NCBI GenBank assembly: GCA_012295275.1
Contig: CM022670.1
Coordinates: 4,898,264-4,962,263, forward strand
Direction of reading: 5' to 3'
DNA from: Chrysomallon squamiferum
Lineage: Eukaryota; Mollusca; Gastropoda; Neomphalida; Peltospiridae
Length of the DNA: 64,000 bases
Shown: in pieces, positions 26,545 through 47,702 of the stretch
How positions within the stretch are numbered: position 1 is the first letter of the stretch
How the letters are laid out: each line of letters opens with the position of its first letter
Position numbers and translations under genes: made by a program
The notes under the pieces: generated by a model
What the model was told of the DNA's origin: nothing
Databases searched by the model: none
The model's input: only the letters and a program-made list of their open reading frames with translations

Positions 26545-27734
26545 TATTACAATTTTTAAAAAATATTAATATATTACCTTTGAAAAGATTTGGATGGATT
26601 GCAGCAGAAACTACACCGATTTGGCAGTTAGATTTCGTTATTAGGTTTAGTATACATATCCGTACAAAATCGAAGAAAACCAGTCAAAATTGGGTAATAT
26701 TTCTTCGTTGTGTACATTTCACCTTTGTAAAGCATCGCAGAAGTTAACTATCATCAAAACGGATAAAAATTATTTTAATTAACGCTAATGGAATATTCAT
26801 CATATTGTATTGATGTTGCTGCCAGTGATTGTGTACCCAAAATGGAAGCGGGCCACATTTATTAATATTAATACTTATTTGTTTATTTCTTAATTACTTT
26901 ATTTTGGAGAAATTTATTAAGATGCCGTATATATTCTATGATTTTTTTTTTTTTTTATACGGGTAAGAGAAACGGGAGAGAGGAGTTTATTTCCCGAGTT
27001 GACCTCATGATGAACTTCAGTTAATTCATTTTCAAATGAATTAATCCATATTACTTAGTTTGCTGTACCTTGGGATGGAAAGGATAATCTACTCATAACA
27101 AATTCACTATCTCTATATCTGTTTGTTTGTTTGTTTATTTGTTTTTATTTTTATTTATTTTACTATTAAAATAATGAAAAACTGTTATGTATTTTAATTT
27201 TAAGCAGATAATAAGCAAAAATGGTTAAAAAAGAATAGAAAAATATGGAAAATAGTTATTTGAAAATAAATTAATCAGTAGTGAGGATGTAGTTATTATT
27301 TTCTATATTAATATTTGATTTTACGTATTTATTTCCTTATTAATTTATTTATTTTTGTTTATTATTTATTTATTACTTAATAGACACTATCTTCTTTTTA
27401 GAATTAATTATTTATTAGTTTTAATCAAATTTTATTTATTTCTTTATTTTATTTTATTATTATTATTTTTTTTAAATCTTTTTTCAAATATGTTTCACAT
27501 AAAAACACATAACTTTCATAAATTGAAATGGCTCTTCTGAACCGACCCGCCAACATCTGAATTATGCTTCAGTAGACTGGTGCTCTTCCAAGAAATATAA
27601 CAACTAAATAAAGAATAATTATATATCTGAAGAATGAAATTTATTACTATTTTTAAGTTTAGCTCGACAAAAAGAGAGGGTTGAGTTTCGCGCAAACTGG
27701 GATTTCCGGCGGACGTTTAAATACCGAGTAAACA
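26545..27734. promoter_or_regulatory. Divergent TIMM8 / TERF2IP intergenic region
   Basis: 1.2 kb between two start codons on opposite strands, so it should contain both promoters. CCAAAATGGAAGCGGGCC (about 26837-26854) contains an ATGG core like YY1 sites. TTTCCGGCGGA (about 27703-27713), some 25-30 bases before the TERF2IP ATG, contains an ETS-like core on the minus strand. The middle (about 27120-27500) is very T-rich. Confidence 0.4.
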
Positions 27735-35086
<7,352 letters not shown>

Positions 35087-36081
35087 ATTACATGTGACTC
35101 TTCTAAACCCACATGTTTATATTGAGTAACAAGGGGCTTCCAGATACACTCATTATTTCACTTTTTAAAATTATTATTGTTATTACAATTATTTATTTAT
35201 TTATTTTTTATTTAGAGAATTGTGTTAATCTGCCTCATAATCATATAAGATTTTATAAACTACTTTTATAGATTTCCATTACTTTTTAACACATTTAAAA
35301 AATTTCATTCTCAAAAAAAAATAATTTTCTTTTAAATGTTTTATGTGTGAAAAATATTAAAAATATTTAGTTTTATGAGTATTATGTAAAATCATTTTCT
35401 CCAGTAGATAATAAAATATAATTACATAATTATGTGCATTTTATCTTATGTACTGATTAACATTATCAGTGCTGTTGACATAAAAGTTAACATTATAATT
35501 GTATTACATAGTCCAGTATTGCAGAAAGTGGTAAATGAACTGTAAATAAGAAATGACTAATTGTTGACTCATAAATATCATGTTTCTTTGGAAATGTTGT
35601 TATAATTGTTATACACTCAAATTTCCCACAGGCAAAACTGGTCTCAATCACTGTAAATATATTAATTATTTGAATAATACAATTTTAATTTTTCACTATG
35701 TTTTGTTACCTAGATAATTTCTTTTGTCTGTCTCCATTGGCAGAATATGTATGGCATGTGACTACACACAGAGTAAATTAAATGTATTAATTACTGTACT
35801 AATAATATTTTATAAACCACTAAATGAAGATTAAAATAAGAAATGAATCACCAGTATAACAAACATAAAAGGTATTAAGTAACATTTCAAAACAAAAAGA
35901 TGGTTCAATGGTTCAGATTTAAGTTTACAGTTTTAGACTGAAGATTTGGGTTTTAAGAAAATGTTTGAAATGTTGGTCTGGGGTTTGGGATTTAAGAAGG
36001 GTTTGGGTTTGGTTGCTATTTTTAGTTTGATACAAAATTTTTGGATCAAAGAATCAGGAGTGGTGTTAGGTTGACATTTTT

Positions 36082-36167
<86 letters not shown>

Positions 36168-37750
36168 CATGTATATATTAAATAAACATCTATAATCATA
36201 CATTACATGTAACCAATTTGGACTTTAAGAATATTTTAATCTGCTTATCTTTTTAGACAAAATTTTTATTTACTTTTATCAATTCTGAATTTATGTCACA
36301 GGAAAATGAATTTTTTGAGATTTAATAAATGAATTCTTGTTAAAAACTTATATTTGAAATTTAGTTGAATATATTTAGATGTTCTAGTGCAATGACTTGT
36401 AAATTTAATCAAATATTCTCAAAGCTGTTTTATCACTAAAATAAGTGTTTTGTTATCTGTTTTTATTTTATTTTATTTTTTACTTTTATTTATTTATTTA
36501 TTTATGTTGAAGATTATTTTCAGAGGTTTTTATTACAGCCATTTCAGATAAATGGATCTTCAAAACTTTTGAAATTTAGAATCAGTTGTGGCCTCTGGCA
36601 AACCTTTGGTTATGATAAATTACACAATGTTTGAATACTTAGGTTTATTAATTATTATTGGATTCAAATTATCTTTGATAAAATTCAGGATCTGAAAACT
36701 AAAATTTTCTATGATTTATTTATTTTTGTTTTGTTTTTATTAAAGTGTTAAAAATATTGTTTTTCTTTTATCAAGAAAGTTATTTATAAGAAAGCAGATA
36801 CTAGTTATGATTGTATGCTTTTATGTTTGGATAAATATATCTCTGTTTGTCCACATACAAATGAACATATACACTTGATTGGCATTTGTTATTTGTGATG
36901 TATCTTTAGTCAGCATTGTTATTATTTGTAAAAACAAAAACAGAAGTCAGACAAACAAAAAATATATTAAAAGAAAAAAGAAACATCTTTTTCTTTTCCA
37001 CTATTTTATTTTTTTACAAAATCAACAAAAATGAACATACAAAAGAAAATGTTTAAAGTTTTTTCTCTAGATGTAGTTTCAAAACATAATTTCAAAGTTT
37101 TTGTTTTTAAAATATGAAAGTTAAAATATTCATTTTGAATTAATAATAATAGATAAAAAAAAAATCAATTTATATTAATTCATATATTACAAATTCAAAA
37201 ACAAAATCATCTTTTTTTCTTTGTTGAAATATTTGAAAATAAGTAAACAAAGTATTAAAATAAATAAGTAATAATAATAATAAAAACTGAAATAAACAAT
37301 ACAATAATATGTGACAGCTATTACATATATAATAAAAGAAGAAATATTGCACAAAGACTTGTTACTGATTACGTAACACTGCATTTAGTATAAACACATA
37401 GGAATATGTACACATTTATGTACTCTATGTACATATTTATGTATGGTGGTATTTATGTAGGTATTTAAGTATGTATGGTTTTATGCATGAATGTATATTA
37501 GACTATATATGTATGTGTTCAAGTTTGTAGGGTTGTATTTGTATAGTGTGTGTGTGTGTGTAAAACTACATGTACATAAACTTGTTTCTGTAATTATGGA
37601 AGTATGTATGTTGTGTGTGTACACATTTATGTATGTATGTATGTTTGGATTCTGTGTGCATATTGTTATGTAACAGAACAGTCTGCTGCTAGACACCACC
37701 ATAGAAAAAAACAAAACAAACAGTCTTATGTTTTAAGTGTTAATAACTTT
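35087..37750. other. TERF2IP 3' flank
   Basis: AT-rich DNA with probable TERF2IP 3' UTR at its left end. Contains the (GT)n tract at 36086-36164 and imperfect TGTA/TATG repeats at about 37390-37660. No exon recognised. Confidence 0.45.
36086..36164. repeat. (GT)n microsatellite, about 39 units
   Basis: Pure GT tract about 1 kb downstream of TERF2IP. Confidence 0.97.
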
Positions 37751-38131
37751 TTACATGACAATAGACCTCTGTTTGGTCACATATTTTTGAAAATTATTTT
37801 TTAGATACAGAAAAGATGTGTGTATGTGTGTGTAAAAAATATAATTAAAAATATTCAAAAAGTATAAAAATACACTGACTGAAGCACAACCTTGAATGTC
37901 CAAAAGTTTCAGTTCTCGAATTGTGGATCTATTGTTCGCCAATGTAATTAGATCATTTTTAGTGCTATGATGTACAGAGTTGCTAATAATCATGATTATC
38001 AAATAATCTGATTGTATACATCTTTTAAAAACCTCTAATTTTCTCAGAAGTTTCAAAATAGACATATGGCTAGCTCTATAAGCATTCACAATATGAACAA
38101 CATGTTTCTGAAATAGGATTTCATATGACAT
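37751..38131 (-). CDS. Unrecognised open frame, LRR-like segment (doubtful gene)
   Basis: A 126-codon frame from ATG (MSYEILFQKHVVHIVNAYRA...). I do not recognise a family. About residues 66-88 read STIRELKLLDIQGCASVS, resembling one leucine-rich repeat of the F-box/LRR type (L..LDI.GC..V). Composition up to that point is less AT-rich than the flanks. The last 40 residues turn into low-complexity Tyr/Phe/His sequence typical of non-coding DNA, so if it is an exon it should end near 37885. It lies between the 3' ends of TERF2IP and CLOCK. It may be a relic, a lineage-specific gene, or chance. Confidence 0.25.
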   Translation of the reverse strand: MSYEILFQKHVVHIVNAYRASHMSILKLLRKLEVFKRCIQSDYLIIMIISNSVHHSTKNDLITLANNRSTIRELKLLDIQGCASVSVFLYFLNIFNYIFYTHIHTSFLYLKNNFQKYVTKQRSIVM

Positions 38132-39049
38132 AGTTTATATTTTATTCCAGTGACTGATAAAGTTTTGATAACAAATAGGCCTAGAAAAATATGATTTTTA
38201 AAATTATAGATTTTGTATAATGTACATTGTGGAAATGTATATTGAAATTTTGTTGCCAGAATGAAGTAATATTACAGTAATAAATATAAATTATTTTAAA
38301 ATTTATTCTTGATTTAAATTTAAAAAAAAAACATGATAAATATTCCATTAATTAGAATTTCTGACATTTTAGGGATGATATATGAAAAGGATCTACTGTA
38401 TTATACATTAGATTATAATAATTTAACAAATACTTAACATATCAGCCAAATATTAAATTGCATTTACAAATTATTTTTTTTTTTCACATTTTGTAACAAA
38501 TTTATAATGCATATACAGGTAATATTTTATAAACACAAAATATAACATTTTTCAACAAACATGCTTAAAATATCTCAGAACATTTCATAACATCTGTGTG
38601 ACTTATAAATTAAAATGAACAAAATATAACAAATTTAAAGATAATGTATATATTATATAAATATGTACAGTGTTGAACATTTTGTCTCTGGATAAACAAA
38701 ATAACAGATAATACTTTTAGTATATTACTAATACTTAAGTAATACTCGGATTTAATCTCAACTACTTATATAATACTTAAGTAATATTTTAATGTTAGTA
38801 ATACTTAAGTAATTCTTATAGTGTATTACTAATATTCATGTAATATCAGCAACAACAGCTGTCTTTGATAAATCTGATAAACCTTTGATCCCAGAATAAT
38901 TGTGAATTTATTCAGTGAGTGGAAAATAACAAATCAGATGATAAACACAGTCAGTGCTTCTTAATCTCTGTGTGTCTTTTTATAAAGTTTCCATAGCAAA
39001 TTAAGAAGAGGTTTTCACTCTCTTAATTTTACATACAAGAATAATTACC

Positions 39050-39080
<31 letters not shown>

Positions 39081-39497
39081 AATAGACTTTTCTTGCATTA
39101 TTTTATTATTTTAAAAATATAGCTTAGTATTTAAAATAATGTCATTAAAAAATGAGGAAACTGGATATTACGAATGCCCATTTATTAACATTTTCCTCTT
39201 TTGATACAAGGCACCAAGCCCTGGTTCAGCACCTCAGAAGAAGCAAATAATATATTGTTAGCAAACAGGTAAAGGAAAACAAAAATAAAAAGAGGTAAAC
39301 TCATAAATTAACAGGTAATGAACACACAAAATATTTTTATTTTTATTTTCAAGTAATAACAAAACTATATACACTGCCTGTCAGGAAAAAGACAAAACAA
39401 AAATACATCTTCACCCAGGAAGTCTCCTGTAATGTTCCCCTTCAACAGTCAATAACCCCACCCGAAAAACACCCCACAAGAATTTACAACTTCTCCT
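38132..39497. other. CLOCK 3' flank / 3' UTR
   Basis: AT-rich, probably containing the CLOCK 3' UTR on the minus strand. A poly(A) run lies at about 39050-39078. TTTATT (AATAAA on the minus strand) occurs near 39180. A short stretch at about 38700-38850 repeats the words TACTTAAGTAAT and AGTATATTACTAATA imperfectly. Confidence 0.45.
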
Positions 39498-39784
39498 TCA
39501 CTCCGTTATCTCTGAAAAGTTAATTTTGTCACCTTCGGGTAACTGAAATGCCATGCAAGGGTTCATTTCTTGTTGACAGCGTCCAGTCATTTGATTTGTT
39601 GAAGGCTGCATCATCATGTGACTGGACACAGAATTGTCCACTACCATTTGATCTGTCTGCTGATGTGACATCACCATCTGTCCATCTGTCCTCATGACTG
39701 AAAAATAGTTTTTAAAATACTGTTGTAATGTTGTTTTTTTAGAATTAAATAATGTATGCAACAGTGAAATGAAAGCTTTATTTT

Positions 39785-39853
<69 letters not shown>

Positions 39854-41313
39854 TGATGTAAAATTCAAACACAGAAATATAAATAAATAAATAAACAATA
39901 ATAATAATAAAAACAAGAAATAAGGGTAATAATATTTAAAAAGATAAAAAAAATAATAAATAAATAAAAAATAAAAATATACATAAAAACAAAAAATAAA
40001 AGTAAGTATATTTAAAAACGGAGAAAAATAAAAAAAACTTTTCTATCATCTAACCTGAACTACTCTCAACTGACATGGCCTGCACTGAAGGAGGGTTAGA
40101 AATGGTGAGCTCATTTGCTATCGCTGTCAAGTGTTGCTGCTGTATTCGAATAGCATCCTGTAGCTTCATGTGCTTCAGAAGCAGATGATCATGTAGTAGT
40201 CGCTGTACTGTTGTCAGGTATGCCTCTGATGTTGCTGCCGACTGCAAAAAAACAACAACAACCAATTGTTACCTTGTAATGCACATTTTGAAGTTTATAA
40301 TATATATATTCATCCTGCAATCACTATATGTAGCAGTAAAATATGGTGACTAGATAAATTGGTATATTTTTGTTAAATTATTTGTTATTTACATATATGT
40401 GTCATTCTAAGTTATTTCTTTAGTGTTTAATTGCTGGTTTAGATCTTAAAATTTTTTTTTTTTTAAAACAGTTTCCATTAAAAAAGTTTTTAATTTATTT
40501 AAGAACTTTTTGTTTTGATGTTTAGTGATGAAGAAATCAATACTATGCTATGTTATACTATTACTGTCCTATACTCTCTACAGTAGTATACTATACTATA
40601 CAATACTATACTATACTATACTATACTATACTATACTATACTATACTATACTATACTATACTGATACATATGCTATAGCATTCTTTACTATGTTATATGA
40701 TACAAAACTATACTGTACTGTATTATACTATTCTATACTATACTAAACTACACCAATACCAAAAAAATAGCATACTTTACTAGGTTATACCATACTATGC
40801 TGTTCTGTTCTGGTACTATACTAGAGTACAAAATTAGCTATGCTAAACTAGACTGCAGTAATCTGTTCGAGATTATATTAGACTCAGTTTGACTAGAACT
40901 TAGACTAGACTAGAGAAATAAGAACTAAATTCACAGAGCCATCTTCCTCTTACTGTATTAAACAGTGAATACATTTATGATGGATAAAAAGATTAGATTA
41001 TCTTGGCTGCTGCACCTGGGGAGACAGGTGGAGCCACCTTCCCCCTCCCCTCAATAAATTGGCCAGTTGTGATCATCGTCCAAAGAATTTTACCTTTTTA
41101 AATAATTATTCTGTTCATAATCAGTTTTATAGCTCAATGTTAGATTTATATATTAGATAATTAATATTCCTATCCAATACTCCTGCCATGATGTGCTAAA
41201 CAGTCATTGATAAATAACTTTTATTATTTTTAATTCATCAGCCTTAATTTATATAAAACATTAACGTCTTTTATCTCAATAAAATATTATTATTAATGTC
41301 CATAAGCAATTAA

Positions 41314-41346
<33 letters not shown>

Positions 41347-41368
41347 TAATAATAATAATAATAATAAA

Positions 41369-41427
<59 letters not shown>

Positions 41428-44400
41428 TAATCTATATTTTCTGTATTCTCACATGTACAGTATCATATGCATTTATTAATATAAATTTTTACCTGTTGAC
41501 TGTTTGACTCTGAAGCTACAGGTGACATGTTATTTGCTACAGGTGGTAAACTGTCCATGGAGGAACTGGGTAGCTGTGAAATAAAAACAAGATAAATTTT
41601 GTTAAACACTAATGTTTTTTTTTGTTTTGTTTTGTTTTGTTTCTTTTTTTATTTGTACCAACCAGACAAACTTCAGTAAGATGATGAAATATTTGCAAGC
41701 ATGATATATTAGTAGATTTAATGACATTAAACAAAATATTAGCTTCATAGTGCTAAATTTAAATGAGAAAAGGAAAAACACTCACAAAACCCTCCCCCCA
41801 AAACCCTCCCCCAAAAAAAGACAAAAACAAAATATAGTACTTTCAACTTTTTCTTGCAGAATATCAAATTAAACTTGTGTGTTTTGGGGGATTTTGGTTT
41901 CTTTCTGTTGTTGTGATGTATAATATACATATCTTGTTAATATTTTAGGTCACAAACGCAGAAATGGTACAGAAACTTCTCAGGTTTGAAATTTTTAATG
42001 TTTTCTGATTTCCAAAATTTATTTCTAACTGTCCTTAATCTCTAGATATTAAAAAGAGTCAGAATTCTCTGAACAGTAAGCTAAATAGGCAGAGTGGATT
42101 TAACAGTATTTACGCCAGATCCTAGCTGAATAATATCGGTTTACATCAAGGCACGGGGTTGATAAACTGAATGACTAAATTGTAATGAAACTCTCCTCAG
42201 TACAATTATCACATGCAACCAAGTTGTCCGAGTAGCAGCTGCCTTATAACCATTACAAGAATCAAACTAAGGGATTTCTGTCATGCAGTCCTGATACAAT
42301 AAACTGGTTTAGTAATTTATTATAAAGCATATCAATGAAAAGAAAATGTTCTGAAACAGCTGAACTCATCATTCTGTATCTTCAAAACATCATCATGATG
42401 GCTTGCTAGTTATATGTACACTGACAGAAGAAATGTTTGAGTAAATTGCTCTGCTTTTCATGCTATGTTATTACAACTAAAGAAAAATGGTGGCACCCAG
42501 ATAAATACAAAATAAAATTTTATTAGATTATATTAAGACTGTTTCTTTGCATTCCAAATGTACGCTTTAAACAGAGTAACACCGTCTAGACAAACACCTA
42601 TTATCTTTGAAAATCTATGAAGTAGCCAGGACTGAAGATTACAGAATATTTAGTGACTCATGTGATCCTGATTAAATCTCAGCCGTTAGAACTTATCAGT
42701 GAAATGTTTACCTGAAAGCCTGGCGGCAGTGTCACCATATTTTGAGACTGACTGGTGCTGTTGACGGGGGTGACATTGGTCACCATCTGGTCACAGTCGT
42801 TTGGTATCTGTTGATTTTCCATGTGAATGAACATCTGCTGCTGATGGAGGAGAGTGAAGAGCTGGTCGACGGTGATGAGTCTGTTGCCCTGATTCATGTC
42901 CATCTCAGTCGAGTGTGGAACCTGGGACGATTCTGTGCTCTCCACGCGATTTGTACCTGAAACAGACAGACAAGATATAGCATAACTTTAACATAAGACT
43001 AATGATGTTATTTGTACCTAAAATAAACAGACAAGATATAGCATAACTTTAACATAAGACTAATGATGTTATTTGTACCTAAAATAAACAGACAAGATAG
43101 ATATATCATAACTTTAACATAAGACTAATGATGTTATTTGTACCTAAAATAAACAGACAAGATAGATATATCATAACTTTAACATAAGACTAATGATGTT
43201 ATTTGTACCTAAAATAAACAGACAAGATATATCATAACTTTAACATACTACTAATGATGTTATTTGTACCTAAAATAAACAGACAAGATAGATATATCAT
43301 AACTTTAACATAAGACTAATGATGTTATTTGTACCTAAAATAAACAGACAAGATATAGCATAACTTTAACATAAGACTAATGATGTTATTTGTACCTAAA
43401 ATAAACAGACAAGATAGATATATCATAACTTTAACATACTACTAATGATGTTATTTGTACCTAAAATAAACAGACAAGATATAGCATAACTTTAACATAA
43501 GACTAATGATGTTATTTGTACCTAAAATAAACAGACAAGATATATCATAACTTTAACATACTACTAATGATGGTATTTGTACCTAAAATAAACAGACAAG
43601 ATAGATATATCATAACTTTAACATAAGACTAATGATGTTATTTGTACCTAAAATAAACAGACAAGATAGATATATCATAACCTTAACATATTATAACATA
43701 TTATAACATATTATAAAGAACAAGAGAACAAAGTGAAGCTAATGGTATTATGTAATTATTTATCATTTTCTCTTTTTTATTATATTTTATTTATTTATTA
43801 TTACATTAACATATAAAGAACGAGAAAAACTTAGACTAATGATATTATGTAATTACTTATTATTCTCTCTCTCTTTTTTTTTTTTTTTTTTAATTTGTTT
43901 AATTTATTTTTGGTTGTTGTTACTATCTACTACATTAACATTTATACCTGACTGTGGCCTGGAAAACATTTCAGGAGATTTTGGCAAAACTGCAGCCACT
44001 TGATCATGAAAGCTGTTTGAACAGTGTGAAGGACACTGGTAACTGTTTTTTGTTTCAAACTTGTCAAAGGACATCATTTCTGAATCTCCTTCACAACATC
44101 CCACTTCTTTTCTCAGTTCTTCACGCACGTCGGAATAACTGGAACAAAATAAAAACTGGTGTGAGATTTGTTATTTATTCAGTGTCTCACAGTGTTACAG
44201 AATCTCTGACCCATGAGCAGTACTTTGATTACTGTAATCTCTGTAATAATCTGTATTAAAAAAGTTACACTGACAACAGCTATCAGCATTTGTAAAAATG
44301 TTTACTGTGCAATATTTAAATCTTATGGGTGTTCAAGCTAATACATTTATATACAATCACTAATCCTTCATATCTCAATGGATTTCTGGCCACTTACATT

Positions 44401-47400
44401 ATGATTATGAAGCTTTATTGTCAGCATAGATTAGTTTCTTAAATAAATTAAGCACATATACTACTATCTTCCTATTTAAACTATTGTTCTTAGTGGAATA
44501 TACTACTATATTACTATTTCAAATGAAATTCTGATTGGAATGTACTATTTTCTTGGACACTAAGGTTAAAAGTTACCTGTGCACTGTGTTGGTGCAGACG
44601 ATGAACTCGGGTTTTGAATTCCACTGGTGGTAGGTGATGTAGTACTGAGTTTTTACCCAGATCCACTGCTGACCTTTTGTCAGGAAGCGGTACAGACAGG
44701 TTGTCCCTTTTCCCATTTGCATCACTGTCAAAAAAAACAAAAAGAAAATGAGAGGTGATATTCCTGGGTAACAAGAGAGTGATGGAAACGGGTTTCAGGA
44801 ACAAGGGGTATGTGCCACAGTCAACAAGGCTGAAGTTGAGGAAAAGCAGGGAAGCAGACACCATAAGCTGAGCAATCTCAGTATTGTTTATTTCTTCACT
44901 GACTGGAAGATGTTGTCTTGTGAAGTATTTCAGTTTGCTCATTTTTCAAAGAGGAGCACCTGTCTGACATTTGCAGATATTTGATATTTAATAAGATGTT
45001 TCCACTTGCTTTGCTAAATAAATGTCTCAGACTCTAAGCAGTAGACTGGTAAATATCTTATTTAATAAATCCAACAGAAAACAAAGCATTAATTTAAAAC
45101 GCTAAAGATAGAAGATTATTAGTCAAAAATTGATAAAAATTTCAATGATTACAAAAATTCTGCCATGCAGATTTTTGCAGCTTCATAAAACTATGGTGAT
45201 GACAAACGTTTATATGAATATTTGCTAATATCATTGTCCAACCCCCAGGTTGATGTTTGTGTAAAGTAGGCAAACAAATAGGCAGAAAAACAGAAATAAA
45301 ATGTAACTTAGATTGTACAAAGGTAAAAAGATGATTTAGTTATTTGTTCGTAACTGAATAAGTGTTAAAAATTTTTTTTCTTGCTAGTAGGGGATGCAGT
45401 TAAATGAAAAAAAAAAAAAAATTTTTTAATTTTATTTTTCATCATTTTTGGTATGTTGTTTTTTTTGTGGGATGTATTTTTTTTAAATATAATTTTTTGG
45501 AAAAACGGGTTGGCATGAATGCACAAGAAATAGAGGAAATCTGGTCTTAGTTACTGCTATGCAATTCTGGTGACTGTTATACTTTGTTGTTAACAAAGAT
45601 TGATTAGAATTTAGTAAGAAACCAGTTAAATACATGATAGGATGTACAATCACACATTAAAGATTAATAATTCAAAATTAAAATATAAATACTTTATCAC
45701 AAACAGTGAAAAAAGTTTTACATCCTTTACAAAAAAATTAAAATTATCTATAACTTACACTGATCATGACATTTGCAGATTTTCTCCAAATCATCTGGAT
45801 GATAGTAGTCATAGCCAGAGGTTCCAAGAACTTCAAAAGGCAGATAACCAATGATGGGTGGAGCTCTGAAAATTAACACAAAAATATTAACACATTTAGA
45901 TGAATTTACACACAAGTAAACACAAACCTACATCTCTGAGAAACATTCAGCTGAATTTACACACAAGTAAACACAAACCTACATCTCTGAGAAACATTCA
46001 GCTGAATTTACACACAAGTAAACACAAACCTACATCTCTGAGAAACATTCAGCTGAATTTACACACACGTAAACACAAACCTACATCTGCCTGCCTTTCT
46101 AATTTCTTTATATATTTTCCATTTTTTTAATTTTATATTTCCTGTGTTGAGTAAATGATTATGTGTGTGGGGTGTGTGTGGGTGGGTGTGTTGGGTGAAT
46201 GAGGGTATGTGAACAGACTGCTAACCATGAACTGGACTGAAACTTTGCTTTACCATAAATAATCAGAAAGTTCTGAAACATCTGATTCATTTTGTAATCA
46301 TTTGCAACTGGAATTAAAAATTATGTTATTTTTGTCATCAGTCGCTATGGATACAGCATCTATCGGTGATGTTATAAATATCTTTATTAGCAGTGTACAC
46401 ATCAGCTATCATTTTTTTGTTATTGTTTTTTGCAGTGTGTGTGTGTGTTTGAGTTTGTGTGTGTGTTTGTGTGTATGTAGTATGTACATGTGTGTTTGTA
46501 TATGAGTATGTATGCATGTATGTATGTGTGTGTGTGTGTGGATAGGCTAATGTTTGTACATAATTCAATATAAGCTGTGTTTTGTACATAAGCAGTCTAC
46601 CAAAATGAACCCTTTATTAATAAATATTTTTCATTTTATGTTTATTCTGCATATTTGCATTTGCATATGTGTGTGCATATTTAATTTTGTATGAGTAATT
46701 TGTAAATTTATATGAACACATCCTGATTTCATAAAACATAAAAGATAATTAACATGCACCTTCTATTCAAGATAATTAACAGGCACCTTCTATTCAAGAT
46801 AATTAACAGGCACCTTCTCTTCAAGATAATTAACATGCACCTTCTATTCAAGATAATTAACAGGCACCTTCTATTCAAGATAATTAACAGGCACCTTCTA
46901 TTCAAGATAATTAACAGGCACCTTCTATTCAAGATAATTAACAGGCACCTTCTCTTCAAGATAATTAACATGCACCTTCTCTTCAAGATAATTAACATGC
47001 ACCTTCTATTCAGCATTCATATTTTTACCTGTGATCTAGGAAGAGAAACTTCCACTCGAGAGAAAGTCTTGAGGTGAACTCTGACGATGATTCGCTGATG
47101 ACTGACAGTTCTCTGACAATCTGACACTTCTTCATTTGAACTGTGCAGCAGAAACACACAGACTCTGACGATGGAGAAGGGACACCAAAACTGTTATCTG
47201 TGATTTCTGAAACAAAAACAATTTGTATTCATACAGCTCTTCCTTTCTTTTACTGTCATGTATAATATTTATCCTGTATATTGTAAATTACAATATCTGA
47301 AATGTTTTCTGTGATGTCTGAAACAAAAACAAGAACATTTCATACAGCTCTTCTTTTTTTTTTTTTTTTTTACTGAAAACAGTGCATTTCATTTCTAATA

Positions 47401-47646
47401 TAATACTTCTTTTATATATATTCTGTGCATTGCATATCGCAAAACTAAATATAGAAAAATGAATATGTTTTTGAAAGATACAACAGAAATGGATAGAAGA
47501 TAACTGGTTTGACAGGTAAAAAGATAAGGGAGTAGAAATAATTAGGTAATATATAAATGGATGAATGGATGGATGGATGGATGGGAGATAATTATTTAAT
47601 AAATGGACAGACATTCAAATTTATTGATATGTACAGAGATAGACAG

Positions 47647-47702
<56 letters not shown>

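Noticed and set aside
42957-43690. CRISPR-like array (regular repeats of about 60 bp)
   Set aside because: The whole unit is conserved, with no unique spacers, and it sits in an animal gene intron; it is a minisatellite.
44514-44942. 142-codon minus-strand frame
   Set aside because: A wrong-frame reading of CLOCK exon 10 and its intron; the correct frame gives the PAS-B sequence.
45900-46130. Repeat protein [17 protein letters not shown]
   Set aside because: Frame through the 51-bp minisatellite in CLOCK intron 8.
46729-47077. Repeat proteins on both strands (HLLFKIINR and RRCLLIILN repeats)
   Set aside because: A 27-bp minisatellite within a CLOCK intron keeps frames open on both strands; no start context, no homology.
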